Part shown: positions 36,811 to 45,623 of the stretch, one piece after another | How the letters are laid out: each line of letters begins with the position of its first letter | Numbering within the stretch: position 1 is the stretch's first letter | Assembly (NCBI GenBank): GCA_002010665.1 | Contig: MTON01000001.1 | Span: forward strand, 93,985-157,984 | DNA length: 64,000 bases | Direction: 5' to 3' | Source: Candidatus Aminicenantes bacterium JdFR-78 | GTDB taxonomy: Bacteria > Acidobacteriota > Aminicenantia > JdFR-78 | The notes under the pieces: generated by a model | What the model saw: the letters and a program-made list of their open reading frames with translations, nothing else | Databases searched by the model: none | Told to the model about the DNA's origin: nothing | Translations under genes and position numbers: made by a program

Positions 36811-39042
36811 TTATAAACATCTTGAATTTATATCCTCCTCAGGTAAAACGCCTAGGATATTATCATATTTCAATGTTAAAATCCGAAATATTTTTTCTTC
36901 TTCTATAATGAAATCTTTAAATCTTTTATCATTGACCTTTCCCCAATAAGGAATCTCTACCATATAAGACTCAATTTCTGACAATAATTTTTTTCTTTCC
37001 CAATAATTCTTTTTATTTATTTTTTTATATTCTTCCCATAATTCTTTTACTATATGATAGAATTTAATGGGAATCGCGGAAATTTTGAAATAAGAATCTC
37101 TTAAGTCAACATTGCTTTCATCTATATCAAGCGAAAAAGGACTTATTTCTTTAACAGCTTCTGCAAGTTTTTTTGCTTTTTCTTCATCTTTTGATAAATA
37201 AATTTCTAATTTTTCCCAATATTCTTGCAATTTAATTAAAAGATCTAATTCAGTATTGATTTTAAGTTTGTCTAGAATTCTAGCTGTAATTTCCAATTGA
37301 TATTTCTTATATGGATAAAAATCATTTACTGTACCAAAAACATAAACAGGACAAGAAGTCTGATTTTCAAAAAATCTGTTAACTCTTCCTGCAGATTGTA
37401 TCAAAGAATCAAAAGGGGCTATTTCACGAAACATTACATCAAAACTTATATTGACTCCCGCTTCTATAGCCTGTGTTGAAATCACTACAATAGGTGGATT
37501 TTTTAATTTTTCTTTTAAGTTTTTTAATAGATTAAATCTATCCCGATAAATAAATCTTGCATGGAAAAGGAACTTTTTTGAATTTTTAAGATGCAATATT
37601 TTATAAAATTCTTGAGCTTTTCGCACAGTATTAAATATAATTGCGATTCTTTTACCTTCTGATAAAAACTTCTTTACAAGTTTAACTAAATCTTGATTTA
37701 TCACATTTTGTGAAAGAGCAGTTTGATCTAACAAGGTTTGATCAAAATATACCCTTGGTAAATTTTTAAAAATAGATTCTTTGTCTTTTAAAAATGGTTC
37801 TTTAATAAAATTTTTAATCTTTTTTTTAAAAAAGGTGGGAAAAGTGGCAGTCATTATAATGAAATTAAATTTATCTATATATTGAGGTAGAAATTCAGAA
37901 AATAAAAAAAGCATTAGAGGTGAATAAAGTTGCGGCTCATCCAAAATGATACATGAATCATATAATCCTGCTTCTTTTAAAGGATATCTATCAACACCTA
38001 AAAAAGCTAATAGCACCTGATCTAAAGTCGTGATTATTATTGGTTTCTCAAAATATCTTGCCTCTATATATGCTCTTTGACTCGTTTCTTTTTTTAAAGA
38101 TTTTAATACAAGATACCGGGAAGTATACCATTCTACAGAGCTATCACCTATTATTCTTGTTATATTATTGTAAACATCCTCTATTATAGTCGTGACAGGA
38201 AGAGTATAAATAATTCTTCTTCTATTGGTCTTCATTCCGTATCCAAATCCTAAATAAGTTTTTCCAAAACCTGTGGGAAGTTCCAATAAAATATTCTCTT
38301 TAAATTTTGGCTTTTTATAAATATAGGAATGAACTTTACTTCTTTTTGGCTCAACAATAGAAGGTAATTTTATATTTTTTAAGTCATTTGTTGATAAAAA
38401 TCTTTCTTTCTTTCCTATTACAGAGTTCCAATCTGCTTTAACAAGTGCATTGTAAAAAATCACAAAATCTTTTCTTAAGTTATGATTCAAATAGTATTTA
38501 AAAGGAAATTCAATATAATTATTTTTATATCCATTGACAAAAAAAATATACGTCTCTTTTAATGTTTCTTTATTTATCGAAAATCCATATTTAAGAAGAA
38601 TATCGAAAATTTCTTCTGAAATGGTAACGTTTTTAGTAAATAACTGAGAAAAAATATTATAATCTAACTCACAATGTGGGGGACTGTGGTGGGATAGGAT
38701 TCCAAAACTTATAATCCTAACTTTGTCATTTTTTAATAAATCAATTAATTCTTTTTTAAAAAAATCTTTAAGCCAACTATAAAAGAAAATAAAGGACAAA
38801 TGCGTATGAGAAATTGGAGGATTTTTTTGATTGTAAAATGCCGTCTGAATAGTAATTTCAGACTTTCCTACATCATGAAAAAATAAGCCAGCTTTGAATA
38901 AGATCTCATCCCCTTCTATAGAACTTCTCGGAATTAAATTGTAACCATCTTCCATTACTTCCTTAAGATGTTTTTCTAATAAAAATTGACGACCTGGCCT
39001 TGCAAGGAGAGGTTTGTCAAATAACTGTATATTCAAATTCAT
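36811..39042 (-). CDS. cas3: CRISPR-associated helicase-nuclease Cas3
   Basis: 743 aa. The N-terminal HD nuclease domain shows LFFHDVGKSE (HD) and LSHHSPPHCE. The superfamily 2 helicase follows: LLELPTGFGKTYLGFG (motif I), IILDEPQLYS (motif II), IMTATFP (motif III), VISTQAIEAGVNI (motif V) and QSAGRVNR (motif VI). Cas3 is recruited by Cascade to degrade target DNA. I start at ATG 39042 (MNLNIQLFDKP) because GGAGGGGGT precedes it; an upstream TTG at 39072 is less likely. It overlaps the end of cas5 by 26 bases. Confidence 0.95.
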   Translation of the reverse strand: MNLNIQLFDKPLLARPGRQFLLEKHLKEVMEDGYNLIPRSSIEGDEILFKAGLFFHDVGKSEITIQTAFYNQKNPPISHTHLSFIFFYSWLKDFFKKELIDLLKNDKVRIISFGILSHHSPPHCELDYNIFSQLFTKNVTISEEIFDILLKYGFSINKETLKETYIFFVNGYKNNYIEFPFKYYLNHNLRKDFVIFYNALVKADWNSVIGKKERFLSTNDLKNIKLPSIVEPKRSKVHSYIYKKPKFKENILLELPTGFGKTYLGFGYGMKTNRRRIIYTLPVTTIIEDVYNNITRIIGDSSVEWYTSRYLVLKSLKKETSQRAYIEARYFEKPIIITTLDQVLLAFLGVDRYPLKEAGLYDSCIILDEPQLYSPLMLFLFSEFLPQYIDKFNFIIMTATFPTFFKKKIKNFIKEPFLKDKESIFKNLPRVYFDQTLLDQTALSQNVINQDLVKLVKKFLSEGKRIAIIFNTVRKAQEFYKILHLKNSKKFLFHARFIYRDRFNLLKNLKEKLKNPPIVVISTQAIEAGVNISFDVMFREIAPFDSLIQSAGRVNRFFENQTSCPVYVFGTVNDFYPYKKYQLEITARILDKLKINTELDLLIKLQEYWEKLEIYLSKDEEKAKKLAEAVKEISPFSLDIDESNVDLRDSYFKISAIPIKFYHIVKELWEEYKKINKKNYWERKKLLSEIESYMVEIPYWGKVNDKRFKDFIIEEEKIFRILTLKYDNILGVLPEEDINSRCL

Positions 39043-39718
39043 TAAGTTTGACCCCCTCCAATTTCTCAACAACTCTAATAGGTGCTTTTGATGCTAAAGC
39101 TAAACAAACTTCTTTCTGTATCCTTTTACCATTAGATAAACTCAATAATTTTGGAACTCCAATAAAAATTTCAGGAGGTGGTATTTTTTCTTTAACTGAA
39201 TAAAATTCTGGAATGTAGTTATTCTCTACAAATATAATTCCACTTGGTATATTAATTCTTCTTAATTCAGTCTCAAAAAGTGATCTTGTAACTTCTATTT
39301 CAGAAATTATAAATTCATTTTTTCCCATAAAAAGTGGAAATACAAAATCTCCTTTTTTAATTCTTTCTTCAATTTCTTTAACAATTTCCTTATCTGATTC
39401 AAAAATTAGCAATTCAAATTCAGGATAAAGAAGAATCTCGAATCTCTCGGGTCCAAATCTCTGATTTGAGGCAACTTTCCCGTGACGAATTATAAAAATA
39501 AACTCGATTGTCTTCCCTTTATTATTCCAAAAGGGAATTGCTATTTTGAATTTATTCATTTTTTCTATTACAATTTTTTCATCCCAACCACATATTGCTC
39601 CAATCATTCCTATTATGGTTGGTTTTGGAGGGAAAGGATAACTTTGTTTAAAAGTAGTAGTATATGGATTTCTAAAATGTCCAAACTTAGATTTTATTTT
39701 AAACCCTACACCCCACAT
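39017..39718 (-). CDS. cas5: CRISPR-associated protein Cas5
   Basis: A 233-aa Cas5 that holds the crRNA 5' handle in Cascade. It begins GVGFKIKSKFGHFRNPYTTT and continues QSYPFPPKPTIIGMIGAICGW, the N-terminal RAMP signature of Cas5 (F..P.T..G...A..G). The C-terminal SYNGK-like segment is diverged (LSNGKRIQKEVCLALASKAP). By position and length it fits Cas5 of type I-B (Cas5t/Cas5h-like). Seven bases separate it from cas7. Confidence 0.9.
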   Translation of the reverse strand: MWGVGFKIKSKFGHFRNPYTTTFKQSYPFPPKPTIIGMIGAICGWDEKIVIEKMNKFKIAIPFWNNKGKTIEFIFIIRHGKVASNQRFGPERFEILLYPEFELLIFESDKEIVKEIEERIKKGDFVFPLFMGKNEFIISEIEVTRSLFETELRRINIPSGIIFVENNYIPEFYSVKEKIPPPEIFIGVPKLLSLSNGKRIQKEVCLALASKAPIRVVEKLEGVKLNEFEYTVI

Positions 39719-39725
39719 TCTATTT

Positions 39726-40814
39726 TTAATTATTAAAGCATAATTCAGATTTTAAATTTTCTAATCTAATTACACTTACTTTTTCTTTAATCTTAACATC
39801 GAGCTTATCTCTAATTGTCTGTTGTATCTCATTTATTTTTTTATCAAAGAAAGATGATAAAACACCGACTTTAATTTCTATTATATCTTCTTTATAAAGA
39901 TTGCATTTCTCCACGAAAGACTCTGGTTCTATAGAAAATATAACTTTTCCTGAAGCAATGGACACAATTTTCTCTTCCCCTGTTCGTGTTTGTTCTTTTT
40001 GGAGTTTAACTTCCTTAATCCGGACTGTTAAATCATTCTCGATTGCATCATATAATGTAATATTTGGCTTTTTAAACAACCCTACAATGACCATCTTTGG
40101 AGATAAAGGCATTTTTGAGGCTCCAGGCATCCTCTTCCCGAGATAGAAAAGAGACTCAAAGAATTTAATGATTCTTCTTTTACGCTCATTAGAATCTACA
40201 TTGGGTAGAGGCTCAAATTTTAGGGTTTTATCTTTTTGAGGAATAGCCTCCCGTCCAATTCTCCTTACATCACACCATATAGGGAGTAAAAAAGTATTAG
40301 TATATATTCTTTTTGTAACCATTGACCCACCAGCTTCTGCTTCTGTAGTGCTAAATATAGAAGTTAAAAAATCTGTATCGTCTGGATATTCAAAAAGACC
40401 TATTGCTCCTATACTACGAATTGGCCCCGAGCGAGATTCGGATATGCCTCGTTTACCAGTTTCCTCTTTTCTAGCCATTAAATACCCAAAAAGATCATCA
40501 TCAATATATTTTTCAGGGTTGCATTCAGGTAATGGGGCAGGTTTACCAGGCTCATCTCTTGCAATATCCACCTTCTCTCCTATCTCTATCCAGTAATCTC
40601 TTATCATTCTAAAAATTGCTTGAGGACTTATTCGCGGGACAACTGTTCCATCTTCAAGATGAATAGTTTTAATATCAATTTCTGATGGTCCACCCTCTCC
40701 TGCATTAATATTTGCTGATTCCACTCTAAAAACATCTATGACTTCAATCCAGCGAGTATCATCGCCTATAATCTTTTCTATCAATTTTTTATCATTTATT
40801 TTTTTATTATTCAT
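39726..40814 (-). CDS. cas7: CRISPR-associated protein Cas7 (DevR/Cst2-like)
   Basis: A 362-aa backbone subunit of Cascade. Visible family features: VIDVFRVESANINAGEGGPSE, IHLEDGTVVPRISPQAIFRMIRDYW (RAMP fold helix), RSGPIRSIGAIGLFEYPDDTDFLTS and a C-terminal RRIIKFFESLFYLGKRMPGASKMP. I start at ATG 40814, preceded by GAGGAGG at 6 bases; upstream starts would overlap the neighbouring gene further. The ATG overlaps the end of the 122-aa gene by 8 bases, and its ribosome site lies inside that gene's last codons, so translation is coupled. Confidence 0.9.
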   Translation of the reverse strand: MNNKKINDKKLIEKIIGDDTRWIEVIDVFRVESANINAGEGGPSEIDIKTIHLEDGTVVPRISPQAIFRMIRDYWIEIGEKVDIARDEPGKPAPLPECNPEKYIDDDLFGYLMARKEETGKRGISESRSGPIRSIGAIGLFEYPDDTDFLTSIFSTTEAEAGGSMVTKRIYTNTFLLPIWCDVRRIGREAIPQKDKTLKFEPLPNVDSNERKRRIIKFFESLFYLGKRMPGASKMPLSPKMVIVGLFKKPNITLYDAIENDLTVRIKEVKLQKEQTRTGEEKIVSIASGKVIFSIEPESFVEKCNLYKEDIIEIKVGVLSSFFDKKINEIQQTIRDKLDVKIKEKVSVIRLENLKSELCFNN

Positions 40815-41175
40815 TCTCCGCCTCCTCATTCTTAGTTTTTTCAAAATATCCATAATAACCAAAAAATACTCCTGTCATAAAAGCGTGTCTAAAGAATGAT
40901 TTACTTTTATTAGACAAAAGAAACAGTACTTCCGTGGAAATATTCCACTTAAATTTCTGCTCCTCTTCGTAAAAAGTTCTTATCATTTTCCTTAATATTT
41001 TATGAAATCCTTCACTTGTAGGACTATCTAATTTTAAAATCATATTATCAAACCACTTATCCCTCCCTTTTCCTTTCTTCTTGAATTCTTGTTTTAATCT
41101 TGCCCACTCACTCCCAAATCTTCTTCCTGATTCTACTATTTCATCCGCACCAGTAGAAATCAAAATCTTGGCCAT
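40807..41175 (-). CDS. Small protein between cas8 and cas7, candidate Cas11 small subunit
   Basis: A 122-aa protein (MAKILISTGADEIVESGRRF at the start; FSFFRHAF-like segment SKSFFRHAFMTGVFFGYYGY near the end). It looks mainly alpha-helical and basic, which matches the size and type of Cas11 small subunits (100-150 aa). It is 2 bases downstream of cas8 and overlaps cas7 by 8. Many type I-B systems make Cas11 from an internal start in cas8, so a separate gene here would be a difference. No motif proves the role; the call rests on position, size and composition. Confidence 0.6.
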   Translation of the reverse strand: MAKILISTGADEIVESGRRFGSEWARLKQEFKKKGKGRDKWFDNMILKLDSPTSEGFHKILRKMIRTFYEEEQKFKWNISTEVLFLLSNKSKSFFRHAFMTGVFFGYYGYFEKTKNEEAENE

Positions 41176-41177
41176 AT

Positions 41178-42464
41178 CTATACCTCCCTTTTTGCTTTTA
41201 AAAAAGCATTTAAGTATTTATAACCAGTAAAATAAGGAATTTTATTATCTTTCTTTTTTTGATTTATTTCTTTTCTTAATAAGGAATGTAAAAATATAAA
41301 ATCTATATTACCTTCGCTTAACATTTTCCCTAAAAATCTAAAAATCAATTTGTATCCTATAACTACTTGATCTTTCTTAAACTTTTCTATAAAAGAATTC
41401 AATCTTGACTTAAAATTATAAATTTCTCTTACTCCCCCTTCTTCATTTATCATTTCCCCAACTTTTGCTAAATAATCAAATCTTGTAATAACAAAGTGAT
41501 TGCTTATTTCTTCCGCTTGTTTAGAAATTGAAGCAAATACTATATAAACATAAGGTTTTATTCTTCCAGATAAAGAAAGAGGAAGACTTCTAAAAATAAA
41601 TAGCGGTAAATATAAGAGGTAATACAAAGCATCAATTTCACTGTATCTCCATCCCATGTCTTCAATTTCCTTTTTTAAAAATTCTCCGGCTTTATTTTTA
41701 TTAAAAATTTCATAAATATATTCATTTTCGGGTTCGTAAGGCAGATTATAAATAAAAGCGTTTTTAGCTTTAGGAAATTGGATTTTTTCTGGTCCTTTTT
41801 CTTCTAAAACTGTTCTTAAAAATAACATGGCACAATAAGGACATATTGAATGAGAAGGTTCTTCATAGAGATAAGGATTATAATTCGTCACATTTTCCAC
41901 AAAAATATTAATAGGGGGATTAAATCTTAAATTTTTAAATTCATGCTTTATTCCACAGAAAGGACATATTCTTTCTTCTCCTATAAACTCCCCGCGACTC
42001 TGAAAATAAGTATCTAAAAGCCTCTGACGCCAAAAATCTATTAACTTGTTTTTTGATATAACTACCCGATGAATAATGTTCTTCCCCTCTCTGACTTTTT
42101 CATATTTCCCTCCAGTTATAATCACTGCGTTTTTGAGCGTAGTTCTTGCATAAATAGAGCCTCCTATTGACTGTTTTGCTTTTCCAGTTAGTCCTCTTTT
42201 GGGAATCATTAAATATTTCATCTCTTCTTGTGAAACATCCCTCTCTTTTTTACTTTTGTCGATGATTTTAAATTGATAATTAGGATTCTCGAAAGGATAT
42301 GTTTCATAAAGATGAGCGATCGGCTCATATAGTGAATATAGGCCCGTCACTTCTATATCCCCTATAATCAATTTTCTAATTACGTTAATAAAATCCATTG
42401 GTGAATATAGCAGATTGTCTTTTTTTGCTTTATATTTTGCCCAGTTATATAAAGCAGTAATCAT
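41178..42464 (-). CDS. cas8: Cas8-type large subunit with CXXC-CXXC (Cst1-like)
   Basis: A 428-aa protein. The zinc-binding pairs CPFCGIKHEF (residue ~170) and CPYCAMLFL (residue ~212) lie about 40 residues apart, as in the CXXC-CXXC Cst1/Cas8 group. The C-terminal half is helical (DALYYLLYLPLFIFRSLPL, then FIEKFKKDQVVIGYKLIF). Cas8 recognises the PAM and joins Cascade to Cas3. It is at the short end of its group, which fits with the small subunit being supplied by the next gene. Subtype (I-B, Tneap/Cst flavour) is inferred from this subunit, the repeat and the gene set. Confidence 0.8.
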   Translation of the reverse strand: MITALYNWAKYKAKKDNLLYSPMDFINVIRKLIIGDIEVTGLYSLYEPIAHLYETYPFENPNYQFKIIDKSKKERDVSQEEMKYLMIPKRGLTGKAKQSIGGSIYARTTLKNAVIITGGKYEKVREGKNIIHRVVISKNKLIDFWRQRLLDTYFQSRGEFIGEERICPFCGIKHEFKNLRFNPPINIFVENVTNYNPYLYEEPSHSICPYCAMLFLRTVLEEKGPEKIQFPKAKNAFIYNLPYEPENEYIYEIFNKNKAGEFLKKEIEDMGWRYSEIDALYYLLYLPLFIFRSLPLSLSGRIKPYVYIVFASISKQAEEISNHFVITRFDYLAKVGEMINEEGGVREIYNFKSRLNSFIEKFKKDQVVIGYKLIFRFLGKMLSEGNIDFIFLHSLLRKEINQKKKDNKIPYFTGYKYLNAFLKAKREV

Positions 42465-42639
42465 ACTTTCGGTTCTTTTTGTATCATCTTATTTTCTTAA
42501 ACAAAAACTTTCCCCTTTTACCTGGAGGTTTTGCATTTCTGCTTTTTTACCCCCTTTATATATTAGTGATTTCTTGATTAGTTGTCAAATTTATTTTTGA
42601 ATCGAAAATCTTCACATAAATTTTTCCCTATTAAAAGTT

Positions 42640-43082
42640 TTATTCTTTAATTCTAAGATTCTTTATTCCCCTTTTCTCAAATTCTTCTAAATATTTTTTC
42701 AAAAAGGGTTTCCTCTTCTCCACCCATTCGTCAAAACTCATCTTTTTAAGTTCGTTCTCCCCATATTTTTCTATACAATCTCGATCAGCGAGTCTACTAA
42801 TCAATTCAAACCAGAAAAGTTTGTCTTGGAATTCATTTACATATTTTGCTATCTTTTTTCAATCGCGGATGAAAAGTAGTATTTACCATCTTCCTTATTA
42901 TATATAGCTATATTTTGGAGTTTATTTTTTACAGCATATTTTAAAAGAAATTGTTTTAAGTCCTCATACTTCTTAAGTTCTCTTTTAGGAACCCAATCCT
43001 CATATGTAATACAATCTCCCAGGATTATAAGCTCCATTAAGGATTTAAATTGTTCCTTTGATAATTTTATTTGTATTTCCAT
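42640..43082 (-). pseudogene. Frameshifted gene for a conserved-looking ~147-aa protein in the cas operon
   Basis: The first part (77 aa, MEIQIKLSKEQFKSLMELII...) stops at TAG just after a run of six A. In the -1 frame the reading continues without a start codon: KKIAKYVNEFQDKLFWFELI, then SRLADRDCIEKYGENELKKM, to LRIKE and a stop at 42640. Restoring one A in the run (42854-42859) joins the halves into one even protein. The ending F-W-x-E-L-I-x-R-L-A-x-R-D resembles small proteins I have seen in other bacteria without a known function. It could be a recent mutation, a sequencing error in a homopolymer, or slippage. Role unknown. Confidence 0.7.
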
Positions 43083-43183
43083 TGCTCCTCCTTTAATTTT
43101 TCTAAAAAAATATTTTAAAAATTCTCATAAATTCTCAAAAAAATTCTCTAACATTATCCAATTTGTACGACTATTAACATTAA

Positions 43184-43429
43184 TTAATTTTTCATTGCAA
43201 GTGCGGATTGAATTGCATGTTTTGAAGCAATAAAGCACATGTCCAGTGGAGTATACTCAGGATTATTTCTGAATATTTCCTCTGCTATTTTCACTTTCGG
43301 CTTCTCAATTTTTTTTGATTTTTTAAGGGGAAGTCGTTCTTCTCTAAAATCTTCAATTGAAGCTGGAATTGTTGTTATACTTCTCCCTTTACTTTCCTTT
43401 TCTGTAATTTCATATAATTTTGGTTTCAT
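43184..43429 (-). CDS. Small hypothetical protein in the cas operon
   Basis: An 81-aa charged protein (MKPKLYEITEKESKGRSITT; Lys/Glu-rich centre; end PLDMCFIASKHAIQSALAMK). It lies between cas6 and the frameshifted gene, all in one direction. I do not recognise a family, and no transmembrane segment or metal motif is visible. It might be an accessory or regulatory protein of the locus. Confidence 0.55.
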   Translation of the reverse strand: MKPKLYEITEKESKGRSITTIPASIEDFREERLPLKKSKKIEKPKVKIAEEIFRNNPEYTPLDMCFIASKHAIQSALAMKN

Positions 43430-43476
43430 TATCTATTTTTTCAAATATTGCAATTAAATCAACATCTGCTTTTTAT

Positions 43477-44208
43477 TCAAATTATTTCAAAGCATCCGAA
43501 TCCCAGTGAATTTTTTGCCCCAATACCAGAGTCGTAAGCAAGGAGAAGAAGGTCCTTAGCTCCTTTTATGAGGTATTTTCCCATCCATCCTTTTATTATA
43601 AAACCTTTAAATTTTACAATCTTTTCATTTTCTTTTTTAAAAGTTAAAGGAACTATTTCAAATTCTCTCTCTGAGGGTTCCTCTCCTTTCAATGCCCTAT
43701 ATTTCTTTATTAAATTATTTTTTATCTGAAAGGAAAATTCTTCTTCCTTGGGATTATAGAAATAGGTTTTTTTCTTCCCTTCTTCTGTTTTTAATGTGGA
43801 ATAAACTGTAACTGGTGAAAGCATTCTAATTTTTATTTCTTCTTTGATATTAGGCTTAAATCCTACTGTTATTGAGTTAAGATACAAAGGATTTTTCCCA
43901 ATTTTAATCTCTTTTGCTCTTAATAAATGCTTAGCAAGACTTCTCAGTATTTTCTCCAAGGGAGAGGAGATCACTATCTTCAGAGGAGAAGAAAATTCAA
44001 TGAAGTTCTCCTTTATTCTGGCTTTACCTTGGATTCTCGAAAAAGTAAAGAAAGGGTATTTCCTCTTCTCAAATTTATATCCTTCTTCATGCAAAAAAGA
44101 TGCCAATGCTTTATCAAGATGGCTATAAAGGAAACCGTGAATGAGTTCATTATAATGAATGGGTAAAATCACTTTTGATTCAGAAAGAAACTCCAGAATT
44201 ATTCTCAT
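43477..44208 (-). CDS. cas6: CRISPR-associated endoribonuclease Cas6
   Basis: A 243-aa Cas6, which cuts the array transcript within each repeat and leaves the ATTGAAAC handle. The N-terminal RAMP domain has LPIHYNELIHGFLYSHLD (His near residue 18, a candidate catalytic base). The C-terminus has the glycine-rich motif of Cas6, GIGAKNSLGFGCFEII. LSPVTVYSTL is also typical. It is the first gene of the cas operon, apart from the array by about 10 kb. Confidence 0.95.
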   Translation of the reverse strand: MRIILEFLSESKVILPIHYNELIHGFLYSHLDKALASFLHEEGYKFEKRKYPFFTFSRIQGKARIKENFIEFSSPLKIVISSPLEKILRSLAKHLLRAKEIKIGKNPLYLNSITVGFKPNIKEEIKIRMLSPVTVYSTLKTEEGKKKTYFYNPKEEEFSFQIKNNLIKKYRALKGEEPSEREFEIVPLTFKKENEKIVKFKGFIIKGWMGKYLIKGAKDLLLLAYDSGIGAKNSLGFGCFEII

Positions 44209-44223
44209 TTTCTTTTTTAATTT

Positions 44224-44252
44224 TTGATATCATGAATTTTTTTATTTTTCAA
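44224..44252 (-). promoter_or_regulatory. Possible promoter of the cas operon
   Basis: On the minus strand TTGAAA (44247-44252) and TATCAA (44224-44229) are 17 bases apart; the predicted start is about 9 bases before the cas6 ATG. Weak -10 match. Confidence 0.35.
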
Positions 44253-44266
44253 ATTTTATTTGTTAT

Positions 44267-44294
44267 TTGAATTTTTTCTATTTTTGAGTATACT
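44267..44294 (+). promoter_or_regulatory. Promoter of the CBM-like/agmatinase pair
   Basis: TTGAAT (44267-44272) and TATACT (44289-44294) are 16 bases apart. The predicted leader before ATG 44311 is about 10 bases. Confidence 0.45.
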
Positions 44295-44310
44295 TTAAAA
44301 ATCAAAGAAG

Positions 44311-44766
44311 ATGAGGAAAAAATTCTTTTTCAACTGTTTTCGTTTTGCTTTATACAAATCGAACTTGAAGAATTGTTTATATTCACTCATAAAAAAATAT
44401 TTAAAATTATTAAAGGAATTTCCGCGAACAGAATGGAAGGGACCGCTCGGTGCAAATCTCGCCAGCAATAACAGATGCTGGATTATTACATATCTACCAA
44501 AAGGAGAATTTCTGTTTTCAGTATCTGCTCGAGAGAGAAAAGCTCTGGGACAATATCCTTATATGTTTTTTAGAATTGACAATAGGATAGTTGGAGGAAA
44601 ATGGGTTGAAACCACTGAATGGAAATATTATAATTTTCATTCTAAATTAGAGAAGGGGAAACATAAAATTAGTCTCGCGTTTATAAATGATTATTATGAT
44701 CCAAAAGCAGGAAAGGATAGAAATCTGTATGTTGGTGAATTAGAAATATTCAAAGTGATAGAATAA
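44311..44766 (+). CDS. Carbohydrate-binding-module-like protein
   Basis: A 151-aa protein. Residues 60-150 form a beta-sandwich of the calcium-dependent carbohydrate-binding type: FLFSVSARERKALGQYPYMF, RIDNRIVGGKWVETTEWKYY, and the strong motif ISLAFINDYYDPKAGKDRNL. Such domains usually sit in large secreted proteins. Here the module is almost alone and the N-terminus is basic and aromatic rather than a clean signal peptide, so its location is unclear. It may be the trimmed end of a larger gene. Its stop abuts the ATG of the next gene (TAAATG). Confidence 0.65.
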   Translation: MRKKFFFNCFRFALYKSNLKNCLYSLIKKYLKLLKEFPRTEWKGPLGANLASNNRCWIITYLPKGEFLFSVSARERKALGQYPYMFFRIDNRIVGGKWVETTEWKYYNFHSKLEKGKHKISLAFINDYYDPKAGKDRNLYVGELEIFKVIE

Positions 44767-45615
44767 ATGACTGATTTTGGTGGTGCAATTAAAAAGACAG
44801 ATAAATATGAGATCGCCATTCTTGGAATCCCTTATGATGAAAAATCCTCTTATCTAAAAGGCACTTCACTTGGACCAAGAGCCATTCGCGAAGCTTCAAC
44901 CAGCGAAATGATAAATGCCTGGACCGAACTTGATGTTAATTTAGAAGAGGATATAAACATTGTTGATTTGGGAGATTTAAGTCTTACAGATTCTGAGTCA
45001 AATATATTTAATAAAATTGAGGAAGAAGTCTATAAAATAATTCAAAGAGGGGTTATTCCAGTTATCCTAGGTGGAGACCACTCAATAACATACCCGATTG
45101 TGAAAGCTTTTTCTAGAAAATATAAAACACTTGACATACTGCATTTCGATGCTCATCCTGATTTGTATGATGAACTCTATGGAGACCCTCTATCTCACGC
45201 ATGTCCCTTTGCAAGAATAATGGAAAAGGGGCTTGCAAATAATCTTGTTCAAATAGGTATTCGAGCAAAAATAGATGAGCATGTTGAAAAAGCAAAAAAA
45301 TATAATATTAAGATGATTGAAATGAAGGATTTCAGAGATGATATATTGCTTGAATTCCACAATCCTCTTTATATTTCTTTTGACCTTGACTCCCTTGACC
45401 CTGCTTTTGCCCCAGGTGTCTCCCACCATGAACCAGGAGGTTTAACCACCCGTCAGGTTATAAAAATAATCCACAATTTAAAAGCAAACATTGTTGGAAT
45501 GGATGTAGTTGAACTCAATCCAAAGAGAGACTTAACTGGAATCACAGCTTCCGCAGCTGTTAAAGTGATAATGGAAATCATGGGAAAAATAGTTCTTCAA
45601 AGGAAGAACAAATAA
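44767..45615 (+). CDS. speB: Agmatinase/arginase-family ureohydrolase
   Basis: A 282-aa ureohydrolase. The Mn-binding motifs are intact: VILGGDHSITYP, LHFDAHPDLYD and SFDLDSLDPAFAPGVSHHEPGG, followed by DVVELNPKRD. GTSLGPRAIREAS and the overall length match agmatinases, which convert agmatine to putrescine and urea. Arginase-like or other guanidine hydrolases cannot be excluded. The gene directly follows the CBM-like gene and should be co-transcribed. Confidence 0.87.
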   Translation: MTDFGGAIKKTDKYEIAILGIPYDEKSSYLKGTSLGPRAIREASTSEMINAWTELDVNLEEDINIVDLGDLSLTDSESNIFNKIEEEVYKIIQRGVIPVILGGDHSITYPIVKAFSRKYKTLDILHFDAHPDLYDELYGDPLSHACPFARIMEKGLANNLVQIGIRAKIDEHVEKAKKYNIKMIEMKDFRDDILLEFHNPLYISFDLDSLDPAFAPGVSHHEPGGLTTRQVIKIIHNLKANIVGMDVVELNPKRDLTGITASAAVKVIMEIMGKIVLQRKNK

Positions 45616-45623
45616 GGTAGGTA

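Noticed and set aside
39043-39072. Upstream TTG start of cas3
   Set aside because: ATG 39042 has GGAGGGGG before it and begins at the usual Cas3 start; the TTG would lengthen the overlap with cas5.
40815-40862. Upstream starts of cas7
   Set aside because: ATG 40814 has GAGGAGG at the right distance; the longer N-terminus (MVIMDILKKLRM) would sit in the preceding gene.
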